A DNA stretch of 64,000 nucleotides from Psychrobacter immobilis (GTDB lineage: Bacteria; Pseudomonadota; Gammaproteobacteria; Pseudomonadales; Moraxellaceae). The translations under genes were made by a program, and so were the position numbers. Every line of letters starts with the position of its first letter. Position 1 is the stretch's first letter. Below are positions 8,961 to 18,642 of the stretch, piece by piece. The notes beneath the pieces were generated by a model, which saw only the letters and a program-made list of their open reading frames with translations, did not search any database and was not told the DNA's origin. Where the stretch lies: assembly GCA_904846265.1 (NCBI GenBank), contig CAJHAA010000003.1:162412-226411 (forward strand), in the 5' to 3' direction.

Positions 8961-11006
8961 ATGTACAGCTCGCCATCAAAAGATGCGACGAAACCCCTGA
9001 CTCTAAACAAGACGGTTTTTTTAGGTTCAGCTATTATTTCTATTTTATTAATTATCTGGACGATTGCGTTTCCAGATTATAGTGAGACATTGTTAAGCTC
9101 AAGCATGGCATGGGTATCAGAGAGTTTTGGCTGGTATTACATGCTGGTGGTTGCCGCTTATAGTATATTTGCACTATTTGTTGGTTTTTCTAAATACGGC
9201 GATATCAAGCTTGGGCAAGATCACGAAAAAGCACAGTTTCCTTTCCTAGCATGGGCGGCGATGCTGTTCTCTGCGGGTATCGGTATTGATTTACTGTTTT
9301 TTGGTGCCTCTGAGCCATTGATGCATTATTTAACGCCGCATACGGGGCTGGAGCCTGCCAGTGCAGAAGCGATGCGCGAAGCACTTGCGCAAACCTTTTT
9401 ACATTGGGGGCTACATGGTTGGGGTATTTATGCCTTAATCGGTATGGCATTGGCGTACTTTGCGTATCGTAAAAACATGCCGTTGGCGCTGCGTTCACCA
9501 TTGACGCCTATCTTTGGCGAGCGTTTAATCAAGGGCTGGCTTGGCGATGGTATTGATACTTTTGGTGTTGTTTGTACCTTGATGGGTATTGCGACCAGCT
9601 TAGGCATCGGCGTATTGCAAGCCAATGCGGGTTTGACCCATGTTTTCGGTATTGAATCTAGCAAAATGGTACAGAGCCTGATTATCTTAGGGGTGGTTGC
9701 TGCTGCGGCTATTTCGGCGATGACAGGTGTGGAAAAGGGCGTACGCCGCTTATCTGAATTTAATATGCTATCGTCGATATTGCTATTAATCGCCATATTG
9801 GTGATGGGTAATACAGTGTATTTGCTGAATACCTTTACCCAAAATATTGGTCAATATTTCCAAACTATTCTCTTTAAAACTTTTGATGTATATGCCTATG
9901 ACGGTACTGCTGGTGCCGATTGGAAATCAGGCTGGACGATATTTTTCTGGGCATGGTGGGTCGCTTGGGCACCGTTCGTTGGTCTATTTATCGCACGTAT
10001 TAGCCGTGGTCGTACCTTGCGTGAGTTTGTCTTTGGCGTGATGTTTATTCCGCTTGGTTTCATTTTTGCCTGGTTCTCTATCTTTGGTAATTCAGCGATA
10101 GACTTGGTTGCTAATGGTGCAACTGAACTTGGTGAAATCGCTGTCAATGATGCTGCCATGGGTATGTTTGCCTTGTTCGAGTATTTTCCTTACAGTGACG
10201 TTTTGTCGTTCGCTGGTGTGGTTATTGGTTTAGTCTTCTTTGTGACCTCAGCGGATTCAGGCGCGTTAGTATTAGCGAACTTGAGCTCACGCGGCATGAC
10301 CAATGACACCGATGCTCCGGTTTGGTTGCGTCTGTTTTGGGCAGCGGCAACGGGTCTTATCACTTTAGGACTATTATTTGCTGGTGGCTTTGCGTCATTG
10401 CAGTCAGTATCTGTGATTGCTGGTTTGCCATTCTCGCTTATCCTTGTACTTTATATGGTGTCGATGTGGAGGTCGTTAAAAGAAGAAGGCAATAAACGTA
10501 AGGCCAGTACGATTGGTACGGCTAATGTGCTGGATAGTGGTAAGAGCTGGAAAGCACGCTTGCAACGTATCGTCAGTTTCCCTAGACATGCACAAGTTGA
10601 ACGTTTTTTACAAAATGTGGTTAGACCTGCCATGACAGAAGTTGAAAAAGAATTTGCGGCAGGCGGTCTAAAAACCTCTTTGGACATCCGTAACCCTGAA
10701 CATATCGGACAAGATATAGATGAAGGCATGGATGAGAGTAGCGGTCAAATAGATGGTCTAAAATTACGGGTTGGACATGGCGATGAAGACGACTTTATTT
10801 ATGAAGTGAATTTGATCAAAGCTGAGCGTCCTAACTTTACGTTGAGCACGTCAACTAAGAATGCAGAGTACTATTATCGTGCGGAAGTGTTCTTAAGTGA
10901 AGGCTCACAAGAGTATGACTTGGTTGGTTACTCCAAAGAGCAAGTGTTGGTCGATATCTTAAATCAGTACGAGCGCCATTTGCAGTATCTACATCTAGAG
11001 CGTTAA
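8961..11006 (+). CDS. betT: BCCT family choline/betaine transporter, BetT-like
   Basis: 681 aa. Start set at ATG 8961, which has GAGG 7 nt upstream. The frame is open further back to a GTG at 8817, but that stretch has no ribosome-binding site and does not resemble the family. There are twelve predicted membrane helices, with the BCCT signature FFWAWWVAWAPFVGLFIARI. A long hydrophilic C-terminal tail of about 150 residues, as in BetT, probably senses osmotic stress. It imports choline, the substrate of BetA, by ion-motive force. Confidence 0.92.
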   Translation: MYSSPSKDATKPLTLNKTVFLGSAIISILLIIWTIAFPDYSETLLSSSMAWVSESFGWYYMLVVAAYSIFALFVGFSKYGDIKLGQDHEKAQFPFLAWAAMLFSAGIGIDLLFFGASEPLMHYLTPHTGLEPASAEAMREALAQTFLHWGLHGWGIYALIGMALAYFAYRKNMPLALRSPLTPIFGERLIKGWLGDGIDTFGVVCTLMGIATSLGIGVLQANAGLTHVFGIESSKMVQSLIILGVVAAAAISAMTGVEKGVRRLSEFNMLSSILLLIAILVMGNTVYLLNTFTQNIGQYFQTILFKTFDVYAYDGTAGADWKSGWTIFFWAWWVAWAPFVGLFIARISRGRTLREFVFGVMFIPLGFIFAWFSIFGNSAIDLVANGATELGEIAVNDAAMGMFALFEYFPYSDVLSFAGVVIGLVFFVTSADSGALVLANLSSRGMTNDTDAPVWLRLFWAAATGLITLGLLFAGGFASLQSVSVIAGLPFSLILVLYMVSMWRSLKEEGNKRKASTIGTANVLDSGKSWKARLQRIVSFPRHAQVERFLQNVVRPAMTEVEKEFAAGGLKTSLDIRNPEHIGQDIDEGMDESSGQIDGLKLRVGHGDEDDFIYEVNLIKAERPNFTLSTSTKNAEYYYRAEVFLSEGSQEYDLVGYSKEQVLVDILNQYERHLQYLHLER

Positions 11007-11069
11007 TTGATTTATCAACACGTCCTAAATATTTAAGTAAAAACACTTAAGTAAAAATATCGTAAGAAA

Positions 11070-11108
11070 CAACCCCATAAGTTGAATGCAGCTTGTGGGG
11101 TTTGTTTT
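11070..11108 (+). terminator. Rho-independent terminator after betT
   Basis: The stem AACCCCA(T)AAG / CTTGTGGGGTT is followed by TTTGTTTT. It lies 60 bp downstream of the transporter stop. Confidence 0.7.
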
Positions 11109-11197
11109 ATGAAAAATAAAATCAGTAGATATAGGGTAAAATATATAAAGATACGTTTCGGATTATCAGTTTCGAAATATTAGCAAAGGATAAGTTT

Positions 11198-11689
11198 GTG
11201 ACCACATTAAAGTACATCGCTCATTATTCTGAGCAAGTTCAGACCCAAGCGGCATTGCTGATTAGCGATGGTAAATTAGGCGCATATCTAGAAAAAAAGT
11301 ATCCCACTCAGCACCAAATAAAAAGTGATAAGGCGCTTTATCAGTATATCAATGAGATAAAAAACCAATATATGCGCAAAGTGGGACAGTTATCGAATGT
11401 CAGTTACAGTAGTAAATTAACGGTCCTCAAGCATGCGCTGGGTATTCATACTACCCAGTCTCGCATACAGGGCAGTAAGCTCAAATCGCATAACAGCATC
11501 ACGGTAGCGAGCTTGTTTCAAGAAGCGCCGCCTGAGTTTTTGCGCATGATTGTCGTGCATGAATTGGCGCATTTTAAAGAGCATGAGCACAACAAAGCAT
11601 TTTATCAATTATGCTGCCATATGGAGCCTGAGTATCATCAGTTTGAGCTTGATACGCAGTTGTGGTTGCACTGGCGCGAACTGAGTTGA
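11198..11689 (+). CDS. YgjP-like metal-dependent hydrolase/peptidase
   Basis: 163 aa starting at GTG with AAAGGA upstream. The C-terminal zinc motif VVHELAHFKEHEHNKAFY contains HELAH plus a downstream HEHN and matches YgjP/M48-like domains (HExxH with a third ligand). These are small cytoplasmic putative zincins of uncertain substrate. It is about 60 residues shorter at the N-terminus than typical YgjP. It stands alone between two terminators or repeats. Confidence 0.75.
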   Translation: MTTLKYIAHYSEQVQTQAALLISDGKLGAYLEKKYPTQHQIKSDKALYQYINEIKNQYMRKVGQLSNVSYSSKLTVLKHALGIHTTQSRIQGSKLKSHNSITVASLFQEAPPEFLRMIVVHELAHFKEHEHNKAFYQLCCHMEPEYHQFELDTQLWLHWRELS

Positions 11690-11715
11690 TCGCAGTGCTG
11701 TATTCTTTTCTTCTC

Positions 11716-11731
11716 AAAATGAGGACACGCC
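11716..11731. repeat. solitary end of the 170-bp MITE family
   Basis: AAAATGAGGACACGCC matches the right terminal repeat of the 170-bp elements but has no partner end. It is probably a relic. Confidence 0.5.
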
Positions 11732-11852
11732 ACAGATTATATTTCTTATCATAACTTTCTTATCATAAATAATATTATACCTTTTATTAATATATTTTAG
11801 TGTATAATTTAATAACGATGATTTTAATGATTGTTGATAAATGGAGAAGATG

Positions 11853-12338
11853 ATGAAACGGATAGTTGCTACTGCACTTGCTATAAGCGCCGCCTCACTG
11901 ATGGTTAGCTGTACAGCGACCAATGCCATGTCACAAAAGAGTGACGTCATTCCAGAGAATAAGAAACCGACGCCATCGATGTTGATTAATGTGACATCAG
12001 AGGACGCTCAAGTGCAGCTGATGTCGATGGTACTGACCATGCAATCAGCGCAGCAAGGTGCCAATACTCGAGTATTGCTCTGCGGTCCAGCCGGTGATAT
12101 GGCACTCCGTGACGCACCCAAAAGTGTGACCACAGCGCAACCGCCTAAAAATATCAGCCCACAGGGTTTGATGCAAATGGTTATGAAAAATACCAATACC
12201 AAGGTTGAGGTTTGTGCACTTTATCTACCGGGTAAGGGTATTGACCAGTCGGCACTGATTGACGGCGTGAGTGCTGCTGATCCTGCTGATATCGGAGCGT
12301 TAATGGTCGATCAAACCACCAAGATAATGAGCTTTTAG
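11853..12338 (+). CDS. putative lipoprotein, family not recognised
   Basis: 161 aa from the ATG at 11853 (GGAG 6 nt upstream; the ATG at 11841 is upstream of that site and unlikely). A lipoprotein signal ends in LMVSC (Cys19 or so). The remainder is polar, with two cysteines (VLLCGP and VEVCALY) that could form a disulfide in the periplasm. A repeated Met-rich stretch (QLMSMVLTMQ, LMQMVMK) is notable. Function unknown. Confidence 0.7.
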   Translation: MKRIVATALAISAASLMVSCTATNAMSQKSDVIPENKKPTPSMLINVTSEDAQVQLMSMVLTMQSAQQGANTRVLLCGPAGDMALRDAPKSVTTAQPPKNISPQGLMQMVMKNTNTKVEVCALYLPGKGIDQSALIDGVSAADPADIGALMVDQTTKIMSF

Positions 12339-12370
12339 GCAGATAAAAAATAATTAGTAGTTTGATGAAT

Positions 12371-12408
12371 AAAAAGGGTGTGATATCGACTATCGCATCC
12401 TTTTTTTG
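12371..12408 (+). terminator. Rho-independent terminator
   Basis: Imperfect stem AAAAAGGGTGTGATA / TATCGCATCCTTTTT with a 5-nt loop and seven T, 33 bp after the lipoprotein stop codon. Confidence 0.75.
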
Positions 12409-12538
12409 TGTCAGTCATTTTGGCTAGTGGAATTGCGTTATAATCCCAGCTAAGCACTGTTTACCAAGTAATATTCGCCAAGTACTCTTGGCTGAAAAAC
12501 AAGTACCATAGATCCTAATTCATAAAAGGTTATGAGCA

Positions 12539-12961
12539 ATGATTAATACCAAAATTTATAAAGCAATCTATACCTTAGCTGAAGAGTTATTGGAAGCTGA
12601 TCGTATAGGCAATCAAGCAGCATTTGATGGGTTTTACGCTGAATTAGAAGCCATTTGTAACGATAATGAAAACACCGATAAAGACCATCCAGAACAGTGG
12701 GAAACATTGGCTGACTTTACAGAAGATTTGGATGAAGCCTTAGTTATTTATGATAAGGCCTTAGCCAAAGCGACTGCGATCAATTCAAAAGACCACATGT
12801 CATCGATTGCCTTTTCTATGGCGGTTCTACAGATCGAAATGGGTGAAAAGGATGCGGCTATTCTAAATCTACAGAATGCTAAAATTACGGCTAATAAGAT
12901 TGAAGATAAAGAGTTTAAGGTTGAGATAGACGAGCTGCTTACCAAGTTGTTGGCTGAATAA
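12539..12961 (+). CDS. small acidic helical protein, TPR-like
   Basis: 140 aa, strongly acidic and almost entirely helical by composition. The part from residue 65 (EALVIYDKALAKATAI, then MAVLQIEMGEKDAAILNLQN) has the spacing of tetratricopeptide helices, suggesting a protein-binding scaffold. No signal peptide. It is 42 bp upstream of the amine oxidase gene, possibly cotranscribed. No function assigned. Confidence 0.65.
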   Translation: MINTKIYKAIYTLAEELLEADRIGNQAAFDGFYAELEAICNDNENTDKDHPEQWETLADFTEDLDEALVIYDKALAKATAINSKDHMSSIAFSMAVLQIEMGEKDAAILNLQNAKITANKIEDKEFKVEIDELLTKLLAE

Positions 12962-13003
12962 TCTCAATACTGAATAGCTTCAACTAAGCAGGAATGATTT
13001 GTT

Positions 13004-14200
13004 ATGCAAAACCTACCTATTGCAATTATCGGTGGTGGCTTGAGTGGCTTATATGCAGCATTTTTATTAGAGCAACGAGGTATTGATTATATATTGCTTG
13101 AGGCGCGTGATAGATTGGGTGGGCGCATCGCTGTTGCGAAATCATCAGTAGATCAGCATGCTAGTAGTCACAGTGTTGAGAATAAAAAATCAAACGATGG
13201 CTTCGACTTAGGGCCATCGTGGTTTTGGCCGGATTATCAGCCGCAGTTGAGCAGTCTTATTGAAACGTTGAATTTACCACGTTTTGCGCAGTTCGAGGAT
13301 GGCGACATGATGGTGGAACGTGCCGCCAATGAGCTGCCTGTTCGTACCCAAGGCTATCAAAGCTCGCCACCGTCTATGCGCCTCGTCGGTGGTATGGCAT
13401 CCTTGACTGACGCTCTGTATGCGCGTTTAAATCCTACGCGCATTATCACGGGGCAAATCGTAAAGCGTGTGATCAAGACTGAGCGCTGTATCAGCATAGA
13501 GAGCGAGAGCAGCGCTGAACAGATGACAGCTGATCAAATAACTACTTATCACGCGCAGCATGTGCTCCTTGCGCTACCGCCTCGTTTGGCGGCGAGTAAC
13601 ATCAAGTTTGAACCGACTTTACCGCAGGATTTGGTGGCAGAGTTGCAAGAGACCGCGACATGGATGGCGCCACATGCCAAATATGTGGCGGTTTATGAGT
13701 CGCCATTTTGGCGCAATCAAGGACTATCGGGTTCAGCGCGAAGTGCAGTAGGGCCACTTACTGAGATTCATGATGCGTCCTTGGTAGAGGGCAATGGTGC
13801 ATTATTTGGCTTCTTTGGCGTTCCTGCTCACATACGCCAAAGCGTCTCAGAGATGGAGCTAAAAGCCCATTGCCGAGCGCAGTTGGTACGTTTATTTGGT
13901 GCACAGGCAGAGACGCCAACGGCTGAGTATCTGAAAGACTGGGCGCAAGATTCATTGACCGCGACGCCTGCTGATGCCAGTGGCTCAGGTCAACATGCTG
14001 TCGCACCGAACGCTAAGCCGAATACAGGGGTATGGCAAGAATGCCTAACGGGCAGCGCTAGTGAATGGTCAGACGCGTTTCCTGGTTATATTGCTGGTGC
14101 TATCGACGCAGCACATAAGGCAGTACAAGGTTTAGGTTTAGGTTTGTCTGATGAGCTATCGTCATCAGCGTTACCATCCAATGGGATAGTTGATGAGTGA
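13004..14200 (+). CDS. FAD-dependent amine oxidase family protein
   Basis: 398 aa. The N-terminal dinucleotide motif PIAIIGGGLSGLYAAFLLEQ is followed by LLEARDRLGGRI, the arrangement seen in flavin monoamine oxidases. The middle part contains VLLALPPRLAA and the C-terminus has GYIAGAIDAAHKAV, the usual FAD-binding end. The last 8 bases overlap the start of the next gene, so the two are translationally coupled. The amine substrate cannot be predicted. Confidence 0.82.
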   Translation: MQNLPIAIIGGGLSGLYAAFLLEQRGIDYILLEARDRLGGRIAVAKSSVDQHASSHSVENKKSNDGFDLGPSWFWPDYQPQLSSLIETLNLPRFAQFEDGDMMVERAANELPVRTQGYQSSPPSMRLVGGMASLTDALYARLNPTRIITGQIVKRVIKTERCISIESESSAEQMTADQITTYHAQHVLLALPPRLAASNIKFEPTLPQDLVAELQETATWMAPHAKYVAVYESPFWRNQGLSGSARSAVGPLTEIHDASLVEGNGALFGFFGVPAHIRQSVSEMELKAHCRAQLVRLFGAQAETPTAEYLKDWAQDSLTATPADASGSGQHAVAPNAKPNTGVWQECLTGSASEWSDAFPGYIAGAIDAAHKAVQGLGLGLSDELSSSALPSNGIVDE

Positions 14201-15134
14201 GTCTTTAGAACAGCAAGCTTCTCGCAACACCAGCACATGGTTCATCCCTTTTGCTTGCTTGTTAGGCGGAGGAGGTCTGATTGGTATTTCTACCAATTTG
14301 GCAAAATATGCTGGTGAGATAGGTGTTACACCACTGGCATTTCTCTTTTGGTCCATCACGGGCGCTGCTGCTATTTTATTGATCGTTGCATTAATACGCC
14401 ACGAATTACCTCCCTTAAATGCGCGTAGTTTTGAATACTATTTTGTGGCGGCGCTCATCAGTGTTGCGGGTTCTAATTTACTACTGTTTTCGGCTATCCC
14501 ACATGTGGGTGCAGGTTTCGTTGCGCTCATTATCTCGCTTCCACCATTGCTGACTTATCTTGGTGTATTGGCACTGCGGATGGAGCAGTTTAATATCGTC
14601 CGCGCTTTGGGTGTGGCCGCGGCGCTTCTTGGTGCAGGAGTATTGGCAGCGCGTAAGTTTTCGACGCCAGACGCCAGTACTTTTTGGATTTTGATCGCGC
14701 TTTGCGGGCCAGTATTACTGGCTATTGGTAATATATATCGTACCCTACGCTGGCCTGATAAGGCATCACCTAGCGCACTCGCGCCAGGTATGCTAATCGC
14801 GGCGTCGCTGTTGCTGCTGTCATTTAGTGTATTGCCTAATTTTTCAGTTAATATGCCACTAGACTGGGTGCAGCTAGGTTTGATTGGCATACAAGCCGCC
14901 GTATTTGCAGGTCAATTCTTATTGTTGTTTTTACTACAAAAAACCGGCGGTCCTGTTTTATTAAGTTTATTAGGCTCGGTCGGCGCAGTTGTCGGTGTGC
15001 CAGTGGCTATTTTTTTGCAGGGTGAGATGCCGCCAGAAGGGCTGTTTTTGGGTGCTTCATTGATCGCACTGGGCGTTGGTTTGGTGACATGGGGCGGGGT
15101 GAGAATGGCGACCACACCGACAGAAACTACGTAA
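14193..15134 (+). CDS. EamA/DMT family transporter
   Basis: 313 aa with about ten hydrophobic segments in two internally similar halves, the EamA layout. ATG 14193 overlaps the upstream stop (ATGAGTGA). The frame extends one codon further to a TTG, which is not needed. The transported metabolite is unknown; coupling with an amine oxidase suggests an amine or amino acid derivative, as inference only. Confidence 0.82.
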   Translation: MSESLEQQASRNTSTWFIPFACLLGGGGLIGISTNLAKYAGEIGVTPLAFLFWSITGAAAILLIVALIRHELPPLNARSFEYYFVAALISVAGSNLLLFSAIPHVGAGFVALIISLPPLLTYLGVLALRMEQFNIVRALGVAAALLGAGVLAARKFSTPDASTFWILIALCGPVLLAIGNIYRTLRWPDKASPSALAPGMLIAASLLLLSFSVLPNFSVNMPLDWVQLGLIGIQAAVFAGQFLLLFLLQKTGGPVLLSLLGSVGAVVGVPVAIFLQGEMPPEGLFLGASLIALGVGLVTWGGVRMATTPTETT

Positions 15135-15479
15135 AGATGACCGTCAGAATATAGCGCTCATAAATACGCTAACCTATAGACTAATGACCCTACTAGAGCA
15201 TATGTTTGCACTGCAACTATCCAAAAGTGTAGCCATGGAAAAATGTCACTATGTAGAAATGCCACTATGCAACCCTCACAGTGATCATTTTTTATCTAAT
15301 CCAACCTCACAAAACCTCGTTAGAACGTAAATATTACCGTTACTGCCAATCTATAATTTATTTACAGCCATTTTAGCAATCAGCATGGCTAGGTATGAGT
15401 GTTCAACAGAGCATCATAATTGGTTACGATTATCTGAAATCAGTTTTTGTGAGTAACACAAAAAAGGAGTATAAATATC
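15135..15479. other. intergenic region upstream of the K+ uptake genes
   Basis: 345 bp without a credible gene. It contains AT-rich stretches and, at its end, a strong AAAAAGGAG ribosome-binding site (about 15461-15469) that is not aligned with the transporter start codon. Confidence 0.5.
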
Positions 15480-15503
15480 GTGGTTATTCCTATCATGGAT
15501 TAG
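15480..15503 (+). promoter_or_regulatory. possible 7-residue leader peptide before trkH
   Basis: GTG at 15480, ten bases after GGAG, opens a reading frame VVIPIMD that stops at TAG 15501-15503, four bases before the transporter ATG. The transporter's own ATG has only a poorly spaced AGGG. Ribosomes loading at the strong site could reinitiate at the transporter start. The arrangement is visible; translation is an inference. Confidence 0.4.
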
Positions 15504-15507
15504 GGCG

Positions 15508-17268
15508 ATGCATGCAGCCAAGCGTTATCGATTGTTAAATAATGTCACTATTGTCATTAGTATTATCGGCGTAGCCATTGCTTTATTAGACAGTGGTTTC
15601 ACGCTGCCGATGTGGTTACAACAGGTTTTCCATATTTTTTATCTGGCGATTATTTTTTTAGGCTTTGTTGTAACGGCAGGGCGTTACTTCTATAGCAAAA
15701 AGCCGCTGACTCTAAATAAAGTCGCGGTCTTTGACTTACTGACCAGTATCGCGATTGTCATTTTACTGGTAGCGCATTTCACTGATTTGGTGCGCTCTGG
15801 GATGTCGGTCGCTGTTGATGGCTTCGTTGCCATCAAAATTGCCGTCTTTGTGACCTTTATTCGTGAAATATCTGACCATGATTTTAATCTTAATCGTACC
15901 TTTCTAAACCCTGCACAGTTTTTTATCTTAAGCTTCCTGTCATTGGTATTGGTCGGTGCATTGCTACTGATGATGCCCAATGCAACGACGCAGCCGCTGT
16001 CTTTCATTGATGCGCTCTTTACCGCGACCAGTGCCGTCTGTGTGACTGGTCTCATCGTGGTAGATACGGCGACTTATTTCACAACTTTTGGGCAAGTCAT
16101 TATCATGGGGCTGATACAGATCGGCGGCTTGGGTATTTTGACCTTTGTGACGTATTTTAGTTATTTCTTCAAGGGTGGTGTCAGTTATGAGACGCAGGCG
16201 AGCATCAGTGAGATTTCCTACATGCGCGGCATGGGTGATGTGGTATCGACCCTCAAATCCATCTTATACGTGACATTTGCCGTTGAGGCAGTGGCTGCGG
16301 CACTCATTTATATCAGTATTTATGACATACCAGATATGGATTGGTCTGAGCAGTTATTCTTCTCTGTTTTCCATGCAATTTCTGCGTTCTGTAATGCTGG
16401 ATTTTCTACATTTAGCGCTGGCATGTATGATGACGCGCTACGTTTTAATTATCCATTACAACTGATTATCGCTACGACCTTTATCTTTGGTGGCATGGGT
16501 TTTGTCATTGTGGTCAATGTGCTGCGTTATTTACGTGATCGTGCCGAGCGCCTGATCTATCGCCATGATCAGCGTTATATTTATCGACCATGGTTGCTCA
16601 ATATTAATAGCCGCATAACCTTGATTACGACGGGCGCTTTATTGTTGGTAGGTCTCATCGGTGTGATGATATTTGAATATAACAATGTGCTGGCAGACCA
16701 TCGCAGTTTTTTCGGTAAGCTTGTCACAGGGCTGTTTACTGCTGCCACGCCGCGAACCGCAGGATTTAATACCATCGACATGGGTGAACTCGCGTTTCCC
16801 ACGATTATGTTGACGATATTTTTGATGTGGATTGGTGCCTCGCCAAACTCGACGGGCGGTGGTATCAAAACCAGTACGTTTGCGATTGCCCTGTTAAACA
16901 CTTTGAGTTTGGCACGTGGTCAGACCAATGTTGAGGTATTTAAGCGCCAGATTGCCGACATCTCGATTCGCCGTGCATTTTCTATTATGTGGCTGTCCTT
17001 GTTGGTCATCGGTATGGGCGTGACGCTCATCAGCTATGATCAACCAGAGCTTGATTTAATCAAGGTGGTTTTTGAGTGTTTTTCAGCTTACAGCACGGTG
17101 GGATTAAGTTTGAATTTGACGACAGAGTTATCAGATTTTAGCAAAATGGTGGTATCTGTCATTATGTTTGTTGGGCGCGTCAGCATGTTGACCATCTTTA
17201 TTGCCCTACTCAAAAATAGACGCCAGCGCAATTATCGCTACCCAACTGAAGAAATCACGATCAATTAA
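15508..17268 (+). CDS. TrkH/KtrB family potassium channel subunit
   Basis: 586 aa integral membrane protein. Four pore-loop repeats with the selectivity glycine are visible: SAVCVTGLIV, SAFCNAGFST, TPRTAGFNTI and SAYSTVGLSL. The N-terminus has about 100 residues with extra hydrophobic helices, longer than KtrB. It works with a cytoplasmic nucleotide-binding ring encoded 57 bp downstream to take up K+, an early osmotic response that fits the betaine genes upstream. Confidence 0.9.
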   Translation: MHAAKRYRLLNNVTIVISIIGVAIALLDSGFTLPMWLQQVFHIFYLAIIFLGFVVTAGRYFYSKKPLTLNKVAVFDLLTSIAIVILLVAHFTDLVRSGMSVAVDGFVAIKIAVFVTFIREISDHDFNLNRTFLNPAQFFILSFLSLVLVGALLLMMPNATTQPLSFIDALFTATSAVCVTGLIVVDTATYFTTFGQVIIMGLIQIGGLGILTFVTYFSYFFKGGVSYETQASISEISYMRGMGDVVSTLKSILYVTFAVEAVAAALIYISIYDIPDMDWSEQLFFSVFHAISAFCNAGFSTFSAGMYDDALRFNYPLQLIIATTFIFGGMGFVIVVNVLRYLRDRAERLIYRHDQRYIYRPWLLNINSRITLITTGALLLVGLIGVMIFEYNNVLADHRSFFGKLVTGLFTAATPRTAGFNTIDMGELAFPTIMLTIFLMWIGASPNSTGGGIKTSTFAIALLNTLSLARGQTNVEVFKRQIADISIRRAFSIMWLSLLVIGMGVTLISYDQPELDLIKVVFECFSAYSTVGLSLNLTTELSDFSKMVVSVIMFVGRVSMLTIFIALLKNRRQRNYRYPTEEITIN

Positions 17269-17325
17269 ATGGTCGTAAATAAGCCATTTCATCATTAAAA
17301 AATACTGAAAAAGGTTAATAAGGTT

Positions 17326-18027
17326 ATGAAATATATCATCGTAGGGCTAGGGAACTTTGGCTCATCGCTAGGCATGGCGTTGACCCGTCAGGGGCACGAA
17401 GTGATTGCCATTGACAGCAGCATGCAAAAGGTTGAGGCGTATAAGGAAGTTATCTCTCATACCATCTGTATGGATGCTACGGATGAATATACCGTCAATG
17501 GTTTACCGATTATCGACACCGATATCGTTATTGTCGCAATCGGTGAAGACCAAGGCGCAAACGTTATGGCGACTGCATTATTTAAAACCCTAAAAGCGAA
17601 ACGTTTGATCAGTCGTAGTATCAATCCACTGCACGAAAAAGTGTTGCAAGCTATCGGTGTGGACGACCTTATTCATCCTGAAAAAGAGGCGGCCAATCGC
17701 TGGGCCAAACGGCTGTCGCTACGTTATTTCGTCGACTCGTTTGAGCTGAGTGATCATTTCAGTATGGTAGAGATTAGCATTCCCAAGTCGTTGATTGGTC
17801 AGACCGTTGATGACTTGCAGTTGGAGCAAAAGTTCAATATTCGATTGCTTAGTACCTTGCGCTATGAGTATTATGAAGACAGCTTTGGTCGTACGCAAAG
17901 TAAGCCTAGTATTAAAGGCTTGGCTGCGCCTGAGCAAGTATTGCAAGATAACGACGTATTGGTCATCTACGGTGCTAACAAGCATATCAACGAGTTTCTG
18001 CGTAGTGTCGGTGTGAAAATCAAATAA
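17326..18027 (+). CDS. TrkA/KtrA family potassium uptake regulatory subunit
   Basis: 233 aa, KtrA length (one RCK_N plus one RCK_C, unlike the doubled TrkA). The Rossmann motif YIIVGLGNFGSSLGMAL begins at residue 3. The C-terminal domain after residue 140 (SMVEISIPKSLIGQTV) is the TrkA_C fold. It gates the membrane subunit encoded immediately upstream by binding adenine nucleotides. Confidence 0.9.
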   Translation: MKYIIVGLGNFGSSLGMALTRQGHEVIAIDSSMQKVEAYKEVISHTICMDATDEYTVNGLPIIDTDIVIVAIGEDQGANVMATALFKTLKAKRLISRSINPLHEKVLQAIGVDDLIHPEKEAANRWAKRLSLRYFVDSFELSDHFSMVEISIPKSLIGQTVDDLQLEQKFNIRLLSTLRYEYYEDSFGRTQSKPSIKGLAAPEQVLQDNDVLVIYGANKHINEFLRSVGVKIK

Positions 18028-18070
18028 ACATTTGCAACAGCCGTGACATGAAAAGGCAAAGGGGAAACTT

Positions 18071-18613
18071 ATGAGTAAGCGCACTATATCCATCTTGTTG
18101 CTTGCGACGATGGCGTTGTTGTCAGGCTGTGATCAGACGCCGCAAGACCCGAACGTGTTGTATTCAGAAAAACATCAAGACCCCATTCAAGAGCTGGAGA
18201 TGACAACAGCGGTTGATCGTAGCCAGTTTGCCTATAAACAAACCTTTTATGTGCCCATTTATTCTGACATTTATACCGACAGAGACAATCGTAAAGTATT
18301 GCTATCAGCGACTTTGAGTGTACGCAATACCACGCTAAAAAAATCACTGTATATCAATAAAATTGACTACTATGGCACTGATGGAACCTTTATCAAATCC
18401 TATTTAAACAAACCGATTGAGCTTCCAGCAATGGCCACGCTCAATTATATCGTCGAAAAAGAAGAGGATAAAGGCGGATCGGGCGCCAACTTTATCATCG
18501 AAGTCGAAGGGATAGACGAGACGGTCAAGCCTGTCATTGAGGCGGTGATGATTGGTAATTTTAGCAATAAAGGCTTTGCATTTAGTACAGAAGGTACGCC
18601 AGTGGTGCATTGA
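18071..18613 (+). CDS. DUF3124 lipoprotein
   Basis: 180 aa. Signal peptide with lipobox LLSGC (Cys20). The core (LSATLSVRNTTLKKSLYINK, then YYGTDGTFIKSYL and LPAMATLNYIVEKEE) matches the DUF3124 family of small periplasmic proteins. Function unknown in the family. It follows ktrA by 43 bp and may belong to the same transcript. Confidence 0.8.
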   Translation: MSKRTISILLLATMALLSGCDQTPQDPNVLYSEKHQDPIQELEMTTAVDRSQFAYKQTFYVPIYSDIYTDRDNRKVLLSATLSVRNTTLKKSLYINKIDYYGTDGTFIKSYLNKPIELPAMATLNYIVEKEEDKGGSGANFIIEVEGIDETVKPVIEAVMIGNFSNKGFAFSTEGTPVVH

Positions 18614-18642
18614 TTAAGGATAATAAAATCCAAGGAAGGGAT

